A stretch of 64,000 nucleotides of DNA, taken from the NCBI GenBank assembly GCA_029938085.1, contig JAPYOS010000003.1, positions 186,001 to 250,000 on the forward strand, in the 5' to 3' direction. Both the position numbers and the translations under genes were made by a program. The DNA comes from Oceanospirillaceae bacterium (GTDB lineage: Bacteria; Pseudomonadota; Gammaproteobacteria; Pseudomonadales; Balneatricaceae). The first letter of the stretch is position 1, and each line of letters starts with the position of its first letter. The notes beneath the pieces are model-generated. The model ran no database searches, had not been told where the DNA came from, and saw only the letters and a program-made list of their open reading frames with translations. Of the stretch, positions 1 through 8,729 are shown in pieces.

Positions 1-80
1 ACCTTTGGTCGGCTGTTGCCGTTGTGTGGTTGGCCGCTAAATAGGTCGATAACCTGGGCCTTAGGAGCTACAGTGGACAT
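1..80 (-). CDS. 5' end of an unidentified gene, cut by the window edge
   Basis: Reading the minus strand from the ATG at 80-78 gives an open frame of about 26 codons (MSTVAPKAQVIDLF, then a polar stretch with SGQPHNGNSR) that leaves the window at position 1. A purine-rich AGAGGATG sequence lies just upstream as a plausible ribosome binding site. It is divergent from the ProQ-like gene at 304. The fragment is too short to assign a family. Confidence 0.5.
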   Translation of the reverse strand, partial: MSTVAPKAQVIDLFSGQPHNGNSRPK

Positions 81-303
81 ATTAACATCCTCTAAGAAAA
101 CCGTTTATGACGAAAAATAACTACGACAATGTTTACCTTAGGTGCGGTCAGTATAGGCAGGTAAAGTGTATTTCTGCAAGTCAGGCCTCAAGTTTAATGT
201 AAAAGCTTGAAAAATATGGCCCTGCGCGCAATCAATAGGTACAATGCTCGACGCAATTGTAAACACACAATTGTAAGGCGCCAAGAATTTTGAAGGACAG
301 ACT

Positions 304-1098
304 ATGACCACATTCATGCCAACGCAGCCTGTGGCTCCAGAACTAGTTGATCAGCTTTCGAAGCGTATTGAACATCAACAAAGGCAATTGACTGCTGCAC
401 AACAGCAAGTGAAGGCTCTACGGCAAGAGCATCATGAGTTAAAGCAACAGCAGGCCCTAAAACAAATACCAACTGACGATATTATGACTAGCACCAGTGA
501 AGAAGTAACCCTCTCAAACCCACAGGTAGAGCCTGAGGCAACGCCAATAGATGCTGCGGCGTCAGCTGAAACCAGTACTGCCAGTGAGATGAGTGCGGCG
601 GATCGAAAAAAGGCTAAGAGTCGAGCCGCAAATCGAGCTGCGGTAGAGCTTCTGTGTGAAACTTATCCTCAAACCTTTGCCTTTGCTAAACCACGGCCGC
701 TTAAAATTGGTATTCAAGAAGAATTGGTTGCCGATGGCAAACTAAGCCAAACTAAGATTAAGCGAGGCCTTGCAAGCTACGTACGCGCGTTTGGGTATTT
801 GAAGTCGCAAACTGATGGTGCTCCGCGAATTAACTTGTTGGGAGAAGCCGATGGCGCTGTAACCGCAGATGAAGCGGCCCATGCGTTGACTAAGTTGCCT
901 GCACCGCGTAAACCAAGTAAGCCACGCACAGACACTAAGAAACGTCCTGCCCGTGCTCACAACAAACCTAAGCAGCAGCCCCCAAAAGCAGCTAAACAGC
1001 AGGCTAAGGTTGAAAAAGCGCCGAGCCCGTTTGATGGGCTTAACGATGGCCAACGTATGGCCAGCAAGCTGGATTTGTTAATGACTAAGCACAAGTAG
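304..1098 (+). CDS. ProQ/FinO-family RNA chaperone
   Basis: 264 residues with a ProQ/FinO domain at about 105-200 (RAANRAAVELLCETYPQTF, then LKIGIQEEL and RGLASYVRAFGYL). ProQ/FinO proteins bind structured sRNAs and mRNA 3' ends and help pairing or stability. The domain is preceded by a glutamine-rich, probably coiled-coil segment (about 15-60) and an acidic low-complexity linker. It is followed by a lysine- and proline-rich basic tail (about 200-245) likely to add RNA affinity. The layout differs from E. coli ProQ, which starts with the FinO domain, so this is a family member rather than a certain ProQ orthologue. AAGGA sits a few bases before the ATG. Two direct copies of CAATTGTAA (254-262, 268-276) lie upstream, and a strong terminator follows. 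Confidence 0.85.
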   Translation: MTTFMPTQPVAPELVDQLSKRIEHQQRQLTAAQQQVKALRQEHHELKQQQALKQIPTDDIMTSTSEEVTLSNPQVEPEATPIDAAASAETSTASEMSAADRKKAKSRAANRAAVELLCETYPQTFAFAKPRPLKIGIQEELVADGKLSQTKIKRGLASYVRAFGYLKSQTDGAPRINLLGEADGAVTADEAAHALTKLPAPRKPSKPRTDTKKRPARAHNKPKQQPPKAAKQQAKVEKAPSPFDGLNDGQRMASKLDLLMTKHK

Positions 1099-1113
1099 CG
1101 AATAACAAATTCT

Positions 1114-1154
1114 AGGCATAAAAAAACCGAGCTCAGCTCGGTTTTTTTATGCCT
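1114..1154. terminator. bidirectional intrinsic terminator
   Basis: A near-perfect inverted repeat (AGGCATAAAAAAACCGAGC with its complement after a two-base centre) lies between two convergent genes, the ProQ-like gene (+) and trxA (-). The GC-rich core ACCGAGCTCAGCTCGGT is flanked by A and T runs, so it can terminate transcription from both sides. Confidence 0.9.
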
Positions 1155-1171
1155 AACAATAACCTAAGTGA

Positions 1172-1498
1172 TTAGGTGTTGTCGGAGATGAAGGCTAACA
1201 AATCAGACTTGGCTAAGGCGCCAACTTTAGTGCCAGCAACTTCACCCTTGTTAAATAACATCAGGGTAGGGATGCCACGTACGCCGTAACGGGCCGCAAT
1301 TTCGCTGTTTTCGTCAACGTTGATTTTGCACACTTTAACACTACCGGCAAACTCTGCTGCAACGTCTTCAAGAATAGGGGCAATCATCTTGCATGGGCCA
1401 CACCAAGGCGCCCAAAAGTCTAACAATACGGGCACATCTGCATTGGCTACATCTAGGTCGAAAGTGGCGTCGGTAACGGCGTGGGTAAGTTCGCTCAT
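1172..1498 (-). CDS. trxA: thioredoxin 1
   Basis: 108 residues, the usual length of TrxA. The redox site WCGPC is at residues 32-36 after the beta strand VLLDFWAP, and the cis-proline loop GIPTLMLF is present. It is the general cytoplasmic disulfide reductant, reduced by thioredoxin reductase, and serves ribonucleotide reductase and PAPS reductase. That link matters here because a CysH-type domain is encoded at 24850. It has no close operon partner and shares a terminator with the convergent ProQ-like gene. Confidence 0.97.
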   Translation of the reverse strand: MSELTHAVTDATFDLDVANADVPVLLDFWAPWCGPCKMIAPILEDVAAEFAGSVKVCKINVDENSEIAARYGVRGIPTLMLFNKGEVAGTKVGALAKSDLLAFISDNT

Positions 1499-1574
1499 AG
1501 TTTTCTCGTGAGTTAGTTTTGATGCTGGACATCATACGTGAATTTAACACAACCTTATATGGTGTTGGTTTGGC

Positions 1575-2960
1575 TTAATTCAATTGCGGTAGTGGTTTTA
1601 ATAACACCCGTAATAAGCGTAAGCTCAGTAACACTGCTGCCACACTTAAACCAAAAATAATACCAATCCAAAACCCCGACGCATCCATAGACGGATACAG
1701 CCAATCGGTCATAGCCAACACGTAGCCCAAGGGTAAGCCGATGAGCCAGTAGGAGATAAAAATTAATACCAGTGGTTTGGCGGTGTCTTTAAACCCACGC
1801 AGGGCACCGTTGGCGGCGATTTGTAAGGCATCGGAAAATTGAAACAATGCGGCGAAAATAAATAAGCTGACCGCGATGTCGGCCACTAGAGGATCTGCGG
1901 TATAGACCGCTGCTAGAGCATCCGGCAATACCAGCATCATTAAACAGGTGAGGGTGGCAAGGCCTACAGCAAGGCTATAACCCACCACCACCGAGCGTTT
2001 CACCTGTTGTGGCAAGTTGCTGCCGATACCGTGGCCCACGCGAATAGTTAGCGCCATGCCCACACTTAGCGGTAGCATAAAACACATGCTGGCAAAGTTT
2101 AAAACCAGTTGGTGAGCGGCAACAATATCGGCACCTAACGGTGCCAATAATAAGGCAATAATCGCAAACATGGTGGACTCGATGAAGATCGAAAAACCAA
2201 TGGGTAAGCCCACTTTTAATATTTTACGTTGCACCTCAAGTTGGGGCCAGTGTAACTGTGTGAACATGGCGCACTGACGATATGCGGGTTTAGCGTATAC
2301 ATAGATGGCCATGCCAACCACACTGGCCCACATACTAATGGTAGTGGCCCAGCCACACCCTTCGCCACCCATTTCGGGGACACCGAATTTGCCGTAAATA
2401 AAGATGTAATTAAGTGGGATGTTAATGACCAGACCCAATAAGCTGAAATACATCATCGGCTTAGTGATGCCAAGGCCCTCACTAAAGCTACGTAAACTTT
2501 GCATGATCGCCACGGCAGGCAAGCTGAGCGCTGCCGCATGGAGGTAGCTTAAACCAATGCCCTTAATCGGGTCACCAATATCAAGCCAGTCAAATAATGG
2601 GTCTAAAGCATAGAGTAACGCCACCGCCAAACAGCTTAATATGGCGCCTAACCACAACGATTGCTGCACAAATGGACCAATGGCCGACAGTTTTTTAGCA
2701 CCGAAAAGTTGCGCAACTGTAGGCGTAGTGGCCATGATGATGCCCATCATGAGGATAAGCACAGGAAATAACATGCTCGAACCTACAGCCACCGCAGCTA
2801 AATCCGCCGAGCTATAGCGGCCGGCCATAATGGTGTCAACAAAGCTAGCGCTCATGTGTAGCGCTTCAGCAATAAGGATGGGACTGCCTAGGCGTACAAA
2901 TTGGCGCAATTCTTGGGCCATGGCGGGGGCACTAAAAGTGTGGCTTGAGGATGTGTTCAT
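1575..2960 (-). CDS. MATE-family multidrug/Na+ (H+) antiporter, NorM-like
   Basis: 461 residues, twelve hydrophobic segments and the family's usual length. The N-terminal half has the MATE signature region (LGSPILIAEALHMSASFVDTIMAGRYS, in parts) and a second pseudo-repeat begins near 240 (KVGLPIGFSIFIESTMFAI). Such transporters sit in the inner membrane and export cationic drugs or metabolites in exchange for Na+ or H+. The substrate cannot be read from the sequence. The ATG at 2960 is followed by a short polar N terminus before the first helix. It is divergent from epmC. Confidence 0.9.
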   Translation of the reverse strand: MNTSSSHTFSAPAMAQELRQFVRLGSPILIAEALHMSASFVDTIMAGRYSSADLAAVAVGSSMLFPVLILMMGIIMATTPTVAQLFGAKKLSAIGPFVQQSLWLGAILSCLAVALLYALDPLFDWLDIGDPIKGIGLSYLHAAALSLPAVAIMQSLRSFSEGLGITKPMMYFSLLGLVINIPLNYIFIYGKFGVPEMGGEGCGWATTISMWASVVGMAIYVYAKPAYRQCAMFTQLHWPQLEVQRKILKVGLPIGFSIFIESTMFAIIALLLAPLGADIVAAHQLVLNFASMCFMLPLSVGMALTIRVGHGIGSNLPQQVKRSVVVGYSLAVGLATLTCLMMLVLPDALAAVYTADPLVADIAVSLFIFAALFQFSDALQIAANGALRGFKDTAKPLVLIFISYWLIGLPLGYVLAMTDWLYPSMDASGFWIGIIFGLSVAAVLLSLRLLRVLLKPLPQLN

Positions 2961-3036
2961 GGATAGAAAATCAGCTAACGAGCTCTAAAGTTGGGCTATA
3001 ATAGCCGCTTTACTCATTGGCGGCCATGGTTTAATA

Positions 3037-3591
3037 ATGCAGCTTCAATCGCAACTCATCAGCCTGTTTAATGGCTTGTTTGCACAAACCTACAATACGC
3101 GTTTAGTGTGTGCTTTATCAGACGGCCGTGTTGGAGCCTTAGACGAACCAGTGTATGAGCCGGCCAACAGCCAGCGCAGTTATCATCAAGTGGTGTTTGC
3201 CCATGGCTATTTTGCCAGCGCCTTACATGAAATGGCCCATTGGTGTGTGGCTGGTGCGGAACGGCGCTTGTTGCCAGATTTTGGTTATTGGTATCGGCCT
3301 GATGGACGGACGCAAAGCCAGCAAGCCGAATTTGAACAGGCCGAAGTTAAACCTCAAGCCTTAGAGTGGCTGTTTAGTATGGCGTGTGGCCGAACATTTA
3401 TTGCCAGCGCCGACAACTTGGCCGGTGAGGCAAGTGATGACCTTGGTTTTAGGTTAGCGGTATCGGCACAGGCGCGTGCCTATGTGGCGCAGGGGTTACC
3501 AACAAGAGCAGCCCAACTGACAGAACAGTTGACTGCAGTTTTTGGTGGTCAAGTCGATATTAAACAGCTGTATTGGCCTGAAGAGGTTTAG
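3037..3591 (+). CDS. epmC: elongation factor P hydroxylase (EpmC)
   Basis: 184 residues matching the YfcM/EpmC family along its whole length. The metal-binding motif is HEMAHW at residues 64-69 (H64, E65, H68), followed by VAGAERR and DFGYWY, both typical of the family. EpmC hydroxylates the beta-lysylated lysine of EF-P, a step after EpmA and EpmB. Those two genes are not in this window. A TATAAT hexamer at 2997-3002 lies about 35 bases before the start and may be the -10 element. The gene converges on the SCO gene with only one base between them. Confidence 0.93.
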   Translation: MQLQSQLISLFNGLFAQTYNTRLVCALSDGRVGALDEPVYEPANSQRSYHQVVFAHGYFASALHEMAHWCVAGAERRLLPDFGYWYRPDGRTQSQQAEFEQAEVKPQALEWLFSMACGRTFIASADNLAGEASDDLGFRLAVSAQARAYVAQGLPTRAAQLTEQLTAVFGGQVDIKQLYWPEEV

Positions 3592-3592
3592 G

Positions 3593-4204
3593 TTACAGGT
3601 GTTGTTTGAGTAATTTAACTATTTCGTCCACCGAGGTGCCGTGAGCCAAGGTGGTAATCAACTTGCCTTGGGCGTCGATCACATAAATCCGTGACGTGTG
3701 GTCTACGGTGTAACCTAGGGCAGAGTTCTCAAGCGGGATGTGGCGGTAATATGCACCGTATTGTTGCACCAAGTTATCCAGGTATTCAAGACTCCCCGTA
3801 AGCCCCAGCATACGCGGATGAAAGTAGGCGCTATAGGCGGCAAGGTTGTCTAACGTGTCTCGTGCTGGATCGACGCTAACAAACAAGGGTTGGATTTTTT
3901 GTTCAAGTTCTGGGCCTAGTTCACGCATGCTAGCAGCCATGCTGGAGAGTGCGGTTGGGCACACATCTGGGCAGGATGTAAAACCAAAATACATGAGTAC
4001 CAGCTGGCCTTGAAAGTCTGTTAGTGCTACCTCGCCTTGCTGGCTGTTGAGGGTAAAGTCACCACCTAAGTTGGCATACCCATTGCTGGATTGCTGGCCC
4101 TTGTTCCAAGGTGCCCACTGGGCGAGCAATAGTCCACCCGTAAAAAGGCCGATCAGTACTAAGACATAAACAAGTTTAGCGCCGTTGTTGGGTAATAAGT
4201 TCAT
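3593..4204 (-). CDS. SCO1/SenC/PrrC-family copper chaperone
   Basis: 203 residues with an N-terminal membrane anchor (about 10-30) and a thioredoxin-like periplasmic domain. The copper ligands of the family are present: CPDVC with C78 and C82, and the distal histidine H169 in TVDHTS. SCO proteins deliver copper to the CuA site of cytochrome c oxidase or act as periplasmic thiol reductants. The gene directly follows a small anchored protein (4232-4678) and pheA on the same strand. No oxidase genes are visible nearby, so its client is unknown. Confidence 0.93.
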   Translation of the reverse strand: MNLLPNNGAKLVYVLVLIGLFTGGLLLAQWAPWNKGQQSSNGYANLGGDFTLNSQQGEVALTDFQGQLVLMYFGFTSCPDVCPTALSSMAASMRELGPELEQKIQPLFVSVDPARDTLDNLAAYSAYFHPRMLGLTGSLEYLDNLVQQYGAYYRHIPLENSALGYTVDHTSRIYVIDAQGKLITTLAHGTSVDEIVKLLKQHL

Positions 4205-4231
4205 ATTCGATTAGTCTCTGGCTGGTCTTCG

Positions 4232-4678
4232 TTAGTGAGTCGGGCTGCTAAAAAAGAACGTTTGGTTCTGGTGGGTCGCTGTCTCGCCCTGGCTAATATC
4301 CAATCGCCATATCATGGGTTGGTTTTCCACGCAGTTGGGTAAGCTGGTTATGGCCTGTAATTGGCCTTGCTGATTGCGTTTAAAGTTAACATTAAACTGC
4401 CCCATATACATACTCTCACCGCTGATTCGGCCGCTCAATGGGGTCGTGGCTGCACCCACTAAATCGATTTCTATTAAGCCAGGTCCAGTATTGCTTGATA
4501 ATTCTTTGGTGCTCTTAGTTACATGTAATTGAAGTTGTTCATCTGCGCCACTGCACCAGTTTAAACTCGCATCGCAGGCTGTGGCCATTGCCTGAGTGGG
4601 TTGCCGGCTGAGACCTAGCCATAAACCTATGCTTAATACTAGCAGGCCAATAACCACTAAACGTGGTATTGAGTTCAA
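4232..4678 (-). CDS. small membrane-anchored periplasmic protein, SCO partner candidate
   Basis: I choose the TTG at 4678-4676 as start. It lies one base after the pheA stop, and a GAGGTG ribosome binding site is inside the last pheA codons. The longer ATG reading (to 4711) would overlap pheA and add a non-hydrophobic tail. The resulting protein of about 148 residues has one membrane segment (LVVIGLLVLSIGLWLGL) and a periplasmic domain with conserved-looking features SMYMGQFNVNF and a few cysteines (ACDASLNWC, LPNC). I do not recognise a named family. Its placement immediately before the SCO gene suggests a role in copper or oxidase maturation, which is inference from context only. Confidence 0.7.
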   Translation of the reverse strand: MNSIPRLVVIGLLVLSIGLWLGLSRQPTQAMATACDASLNWCSGADEQLQLHVTKSTKELSSNTGPGLIEIDLVGAATTPLSGRISGESMYMGQFNVNFKRNQQGQLQAITSLPNCVENQPMIWRLDISQGETATHQNQTFFFSSPTH

Positions 4679-4679
4679 G

Positions 4680-5552
4680 CTACACCTCGGCGTAACGGTA
4701 GTCGCTCGCAACGTAGGTGCCTAGCATCCGAATATCTTTGGCAAAGTAGGCTAATTCGTCCATCGCCAGTATCATGTTGTTATCGTTGGGGTGGGCTTCC
4801 ACATCAATGTGAAACTGGGTGGCCACCATACGGCCGTCGGGGGTGTAACTTTCGAGTTTAATTAAGTTGACGTTGTTGGTGGCAAAGCCCCCCATTGCCT
4901 TGTAGAGGGCTGAAGGAATATTACGTACGGTAAACAAAAACGAGGTGATGTATTTTTGCCCGGTAACTTGGGTAGGCACTTTGTGCTCACGGGACAAAAT
5001 CAAAAAGCGGGTGGTATTACCTTGCACGTCCTGGAAGTTCTCTTGCAAAATCTTTAGGTCATAGAGCTTAGCCGCTAAACTAGATGCAATAGCGCCATGG
5101 CTAGGGTCTCCCTTTTGGCTTACCTCAAGGGCAGCTCCAGCGGTGTCTAGTGTGGCAAGGGGGCTGATATGTAGTGAATTAAGGTGCTTGTCGCATTGTG
5201 CCAGCGCCTGCGGATGGGAACCCACTGTTTTGATTTGCTCAAGTGAGCTGTCTTGAGTGCCCATAAGGCAATGATTTACAGGCTCGTAATGTTCGCCAAT
5301 CACATACAAAGAGGTATGGGGTAATTGGCGGTATATTTCTTCTACTCGGCCAGCCGTAGAGTTTTCTACGGGAATCATAGCGATTTGAGCGTCGCCACAC
5401 TCGACCATAGACATTGCCGCGCTAAAGGTCATGCAGGCATGGGCTTCAAAGTTTGGAAACACCCGTTGACACGATAAGTGAGAATACGCGCCTCGGTGGC
5501 CTTGGTAAGCAATAATGGGTGTGGTGGTGTGGGTTGTCATTGATCGTGTCAT
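4680..5552 (-). CDS. pheA: prephenate dehydratase (monofunctional, PDT-ACT)
   Basis: 290 residues. A periplasmic-binding-protein-like catalytic domain opens with AYQGHRGAYSH and contains IPVENSTAGRV and the catalytic NTTRFLIL motif. A C-terminal ACT domain follows (about 200-280), with ESYTPDGRM where the usual phenylalanine-sensing ESRP motif lies. The enzyme converts prephenate to phenylpyruvate in phenylalanine synthesis. The chorismate mutase domain of enteric PheA is absent, so mutase activity must come from elsewhere. The second methionine (MTTHTTTP, at 5537) could also be the start. It is the first gene of a minus-strand run with the anchored protein and SCO. Confidence 0.9.
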   Translation of the reverse strand: MTRSMTTHTTTPIIAYQGHRGAYSHLSCQRVFPNFEAHACMTFSAAMSMVECGDAQIAMIPVENSTAGRVEEIYRQLPHTSLYVIGEHYEPVNHCLMGTQDSSLEQIKTVGSHPQALAQCDKHLNSLHISPLATLDTAGAALEVSQKGDPSHGAIASSLAAKLYDLKILQENFQDVQGNTTRFLILSREHKVPTQVTGQKYITSFLFTVRNIPSALYKAMGGFATNNVNLIKLESYTPDGRMVATQFHIDVEAHPNDNNMILAMDELAYFAKDIRMLGTYVASDYRYAEV

Positions 5553-5702
5553 TTAATACGTTATGCTGCGCAGTGTAACAAATCCAGCTAATAAATTGGT
5601 ATCATTAAAGGCCCATAGCTATACCTTTTATCTTGGTGTTCGTATTGTGCAAAGGTCTCGCTTTAATAACCGCTCATATAACTGCACCTTTGCCGGAATA
5701 CT

Positions 5703-6437
5703 ATGACTCCAGATCGTTTGGCAAAATATAAAGCCACCTTAGCCCGTAGACAGCTCGACTTAACCATCATTACCGACCAAGTGAATAAGGCTCAAAATGT
5801 GGCTGCGCTCATCCGCACCTGTGATGCGGTGGGCGTACACAATGCTCATATTGTTACGCCAGAAGAGGGTTTTCGCGAACACAAACGCACGGCTCGTGGC
5901 AGCCAGCAATGGGTGAATGTGGTGGCTCACGATAATATTACCAGTGCCTTAACAGCCGCTAAGCAACAAGGCATGCAGCTGGTGTCGGCTCACTTTAGTG
6001 AACAGGCAGTCGATTTTCGCGCCCTAGATTACACCTTGCCTACGGCATTGATTCTAGGTGCCGAAATGCATGGCGTGAGCGACGAGGCCGTTGCTGCTTC
6101 AGACCACCAAGTGGTGATACCGATGCTAGGCATGGTGCATTCGTTTAACGTGTCTGTTGCTGCGGCAGTGATATTGTTGGAGGCACAGCGCCAGCGAGAC
6201 TTAAGTGGCAGCTACAACCGCCCTCAGCTTACGGGCTCCGATTACCATGACACGCTCTTTCGCTGGAGTCACCCAGAGGTGGCTGAATTTTGCCATCGCC
6301 ATAGTTTAGGCTACCCTGCAATGGAATTAGACGGCGGCATTATGAACCTTAATCAATGGTACGCTAGTGCACGGGCAGACATATCAACCAAACCAGCCAA
6401 ATCAGAGGCGCCGTTACTAGATCAGGAAATGAACTAA
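5703..6437 (+). CDS. trmH: tRNA (guanosine-18-2'-O)-methyltransferase
   Basis: 244 residues of the SPOUT/TrmH class, close to E. coli TrmH length. Motif 1 NKAQNVAALIRTCDAVG is near the N terminus. The SAM-binding knot motifs ILGAEMHGVS and IPMLGMVHSFNVSVAAAVIL are both present. The C-terminal extension (about 185-244) is typical of TrmH rather than RlmB. It methylates the ribose of G18 in the tRNA D-loop. The stop codon overlaps the pdxB start by one base, so the two are translationally coupled. Confidence 0.93.
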   Translation: MTPDRLAKYKATLARRQLDLTIITDQVNKAQNVAALIRTCDAVGVHNAHIVTPEEGFREHKRTARGSQQWVNVVAHDNITSALTAAKQQGMQLVSAHFSEQAVDFRALDYTLPTALILGAEMHGVSDEAVAASDHQVVIPMLGMVHSFNVSVAAAVILLEAQRQRDLSGSYNRPQLTGSDYHDTLFRWSHPEVAEFCHRHSLGYPAMELDGGIMNLNQWYASARADISTKPAKSEAPLLDQEMN

Positions 6438-7612
6438 TGGGTTTAATTAATATTGTTGCCGATGAAAATATTCTGCTACTCGATGAGTTTTTTGGTGACC
6501 TAGGCAAGGTCACCAAGGTCAATGGCCGCACCATAAGTGCCGAGCAGGTGGCCCAAGCAGACGCCTTGGTATTGCGTTCTACAGCTAAAATAACCCCCGC
6601 AATACTGAGCAATAGCAAGGTGCAGTTTGTCGGTACTTGTACCATCGGTACCGATCATTTAGCGAAGGATTACATGGATGTCAACAGCATTGTTTGGCGC
6701 AATGCACCGGGTTGTAACGCGGCTGGGGTCGGAGACTATGTCATTGCCTGCCTAAACCACGCATGGCAAACCCTAGCCATAGACCCCCGTGAAGTCACTA
6801 TTGGTATAGTGGGGTCTGGCAACGTGGGCGGCCGATTAGCTCAGCGCTTAAGGTCCGCTGGATTTAACCTTTTAATATGTGATTCGCCTCAAGCTTCGGC
6901 GGGGCAAAAAGGTTTAGTAGAGCTAGATGAATTGTTAGCTCAAAGCCAAATTGTATGTCTGCATACCCCCTTAACCACCCAAGGGCGCCATGCCACCGAG
7001 AATCTAATTAATGCAAAGCGGGTAACAGGCCTAGCAAAAGGTACCGTTTTAATAAGCGCCGGCCGTGGCGAAGTGGTGGATCAGCAAGCGGTGCTAGAGC
7101 GCCAGCAACAACATAATGACTTACACTTATACATGGACGTATGGCATCAAGAACCGAATATAGATACCCAGTTGTTTGGCTATAGCCACTGTGTCACGCC
7201 CCATATTGCAGGGCATTCCTTAGAAGGGAAAATGCGCGGCACGCATATGATTTACCAAGCCCTTTGCCAGCATTTTGGGTTACAAGAAAGTACAACTCTA
7301 GAACACTTAATGCCAGAGCCAACTTTGGCAAAGCTGGCTATAAGCTCAAGCGCAACAGCCAAAGAAACCATGCAACAAGCCTGTAATGGGGTTTATCCAC
7401 TGATGGAAGACGATGCCCGTATGCGGTGCATGCAAAATAGTAACGATTTTGATTTGCTAAGAAAAACCTATCCAGTAAGGCGCGAGTTTTCTAGCTTACA
7501 GCTCCTCGGTATCGCAGACGCTGAAATCAGCAATATGATGGCGGGTCTCGGTTTTGGGCTGGCCGTTGATGCAAACATAACTAAAACGCGAGGCCCGGTT
7601 AATGACCTTTAA
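6437..7612 (+). CDS. pdxB: erythronate-4-phosphate dehydrogenase
   Basis: 391 residues of the D-2-hydroxyacid dehydrogenase superfamily. The N terminus INIVADENILLLDEFF and the C-terminal PdxB dimerisation domain (DDARMRCM, FDLLRKTYPVRREF) identify PdxB rather than SerA. The NAD-binding GIVGSGNVGGRLAQRL is near residue 123, and the catalytic Arg, Glu and His are in SAGRGEVVD, YMDVWHQEP and TPHIAGHS. It acts in the DXP-dependent route to pyridoxal phosphate. The start overlaps the trmH stop, and the end overlaps the next gene by 11 bases. Confidence 0.95.
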   Translation: MGLINIVADENILLLDEFFGDLGKVTKVNGRTISAEQVAQADALVLRSTAKITPAILSNSKVQFVGTCTIGTDHLAKDYMDVNSIVWRNAPGCNAAGVGDYVIACLNHAWQTLAIDPREVTIGIVGSGNVGGRLAQRLRSAGFNLLICDSPQASAGQKGLVELDELLAQSQIVCLHTPLTTQGRHATENLINAKRVTGLAKGTVLISAGRGEVVDQQAVLERQQQHNDLHLYMDVWHQEPNIDTQLFGYSHCVTPHIAGHSLEGKMRGTHMIYQALCQHFGLQESTTLEHLMPEPTLAKLAISSSATAKETMQQACNGVYPLMEDDARMRCMQNSNDFDLLRKTYPVRREFSSLQLLGIADAEISNMMAGLGFGLAVDANITKTRGPVNDL

Positions 7613-8729
7613 TATTGGCCTAGTGGTTAACCCTTTAGCGGGCTTAGGTGGCAGTGTGGCCCTAAAGGGTAGTGATAATGTAGCCCAAGAGGCCCTAGCC
7701 CGAGGCGCGGTGCCTAAAGCTAATGCACGTTGCCAGCAAGCGCTAGCACAGCTTACTGGGCTAGATGTTTGTGTGCACACCTACGCCGGTGAAATGGGAG
7801 AGGATTGCGTAACCGCCGCGCGCTTGCCAGTACAGGTCATCGGTACTGCTAAAACCCAGCCTACCACTGCAATTGACACCATAGAAGCCGCTCAAGCCTT
7901 GGTATCTCAAGGGGTAGATATTCTTGTGTTTGTAGGGGGCGATGGCACCGCTATAGACATCTTGCAAGCCATTGGCGACCAAGTGCCCGTAGTGGGTATT
8001 CCTGCCGGGGTGAAAATTCATTCGGGTGTGTATGGCATTACGCCCGTTGCAGCAGGGCAGGTCATCGAGCAATTAGTGAAAGGTGAACTAGTGAGTTTAC
8101 GTAGCCAAGAAGTGCGTGATATAGACGAAGACGAATTTAGGGCCGGCCGTGTAAAAGCCCGTTATTACGGCGAGCTACAAGTACCAGAAGCCCATCAATA
8201 CATGCAGGCAACCAAAGACAGCAGTCAAGCCGGGGGGCATGAGTTAGAAAGTTTGGTGTTAGATGACATTGCCGCTCACATAGAAGAACTTATGGAGCCA
8301 GATGTTCGCTATATTATGGGGTCGGGTTCTACCGTAGCCGCAGTAATGCATGGCCTAGGATTGCCAAATACCTTATTGGGCGTGGACGTGGTTGAAGACG
8401 GGCGGGTGATCGCTAGCGATGTGACCGCGGCGCAGTTGCTAAGCTTGTGTGAACATCACCCAGCACAGCTAGTTATCACTCTTATAGGCGGGCAGGGCCA
8501 TGTGTTAGGGCGCGGTAATCAGCAGCTAAGCCCACCACTGATAAAACACTTAGGCATGGAAAATATCCATATTATTGCCACTAAAACTAAACTCAAAAAA
8601 CTTGCTGGCAGGCCTTTGCTAGTGGATTCTGGAGACCCTCAATTAGATATAGATTTAGCAGGCTTAGTGCCGGTAATTTGTGGTTTCCATGATGTTGTTT
8701 TATACCCTTTAGGGAACCCTCAAACATGA
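7602..8729 (+). CDS. ATP-NAD kinase / AcoX-like family protein
   Basis: 375 residues of the COG3199 type. The NAD-kinase fold signature GGDGTAIDI is near residue 110, preceded by IGLVVNPLAGLGG and followed by GIPAGVKIHSGVYG. The C-terminal half has YIMGSGSTVAAVMHGLGL and a GGQGHVLGRGNQQ segment characteristic of this AcoX/NAD-kinase branch. Members are proposed to phosphorylate NAD or a related compound; the true substrate is not established. It is third in the trmH-pdxB-x-methyltransferase run, with overlaps on both sides, so it is co-expressed with vitamin B6 synthesis and RNA modification. Confidence 0.85.
   Translation: MTFNIGLVVNPLAGLGGSVALKGSDNVAQEALARGAVPKANARCQQALAQLTGLDVCVHTYAGEMGEDCVTAARLPVQVIGTAKTQPTTAIDTIEAAQALVSQGVDILVFVGGDGTAIDILQAIGDQVPVVGIPAGVKIHSGVYGITPVAAGQVIEQLVKGELVSLRSQEVRDIDEDEFRAGRVKARYYGELQVPEAHQYMQATKDSSQAGGHELESLVLDDIAAHIEELMEPDVRYIMGSGSTVAAVMHGLGLPNTLLGVDVVEDGRVIASDVTAAQLLSLCEHHPAQLVITLIGGQGHVLGRGNQQLSPPLIKHLGMENIHIIATKTKLKKLAGRPLLVDSGDPQLDIDLAGLVPVICGFHDVVLYPLGNPQT

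Noticed and set aside
742-1053. Long minus-strand frame inside the ProQ-like gene
   Set aside because: It is a composition shadow of the basic C-terminal tail of the plus-strand gene, with no homology pattern or ribosome site.
7761-8072. Minus-strand frame inside the NAD kinase-like gene
   Set aside because: Antisense to a well-conserved coding region in a coupled operon; no independent support.
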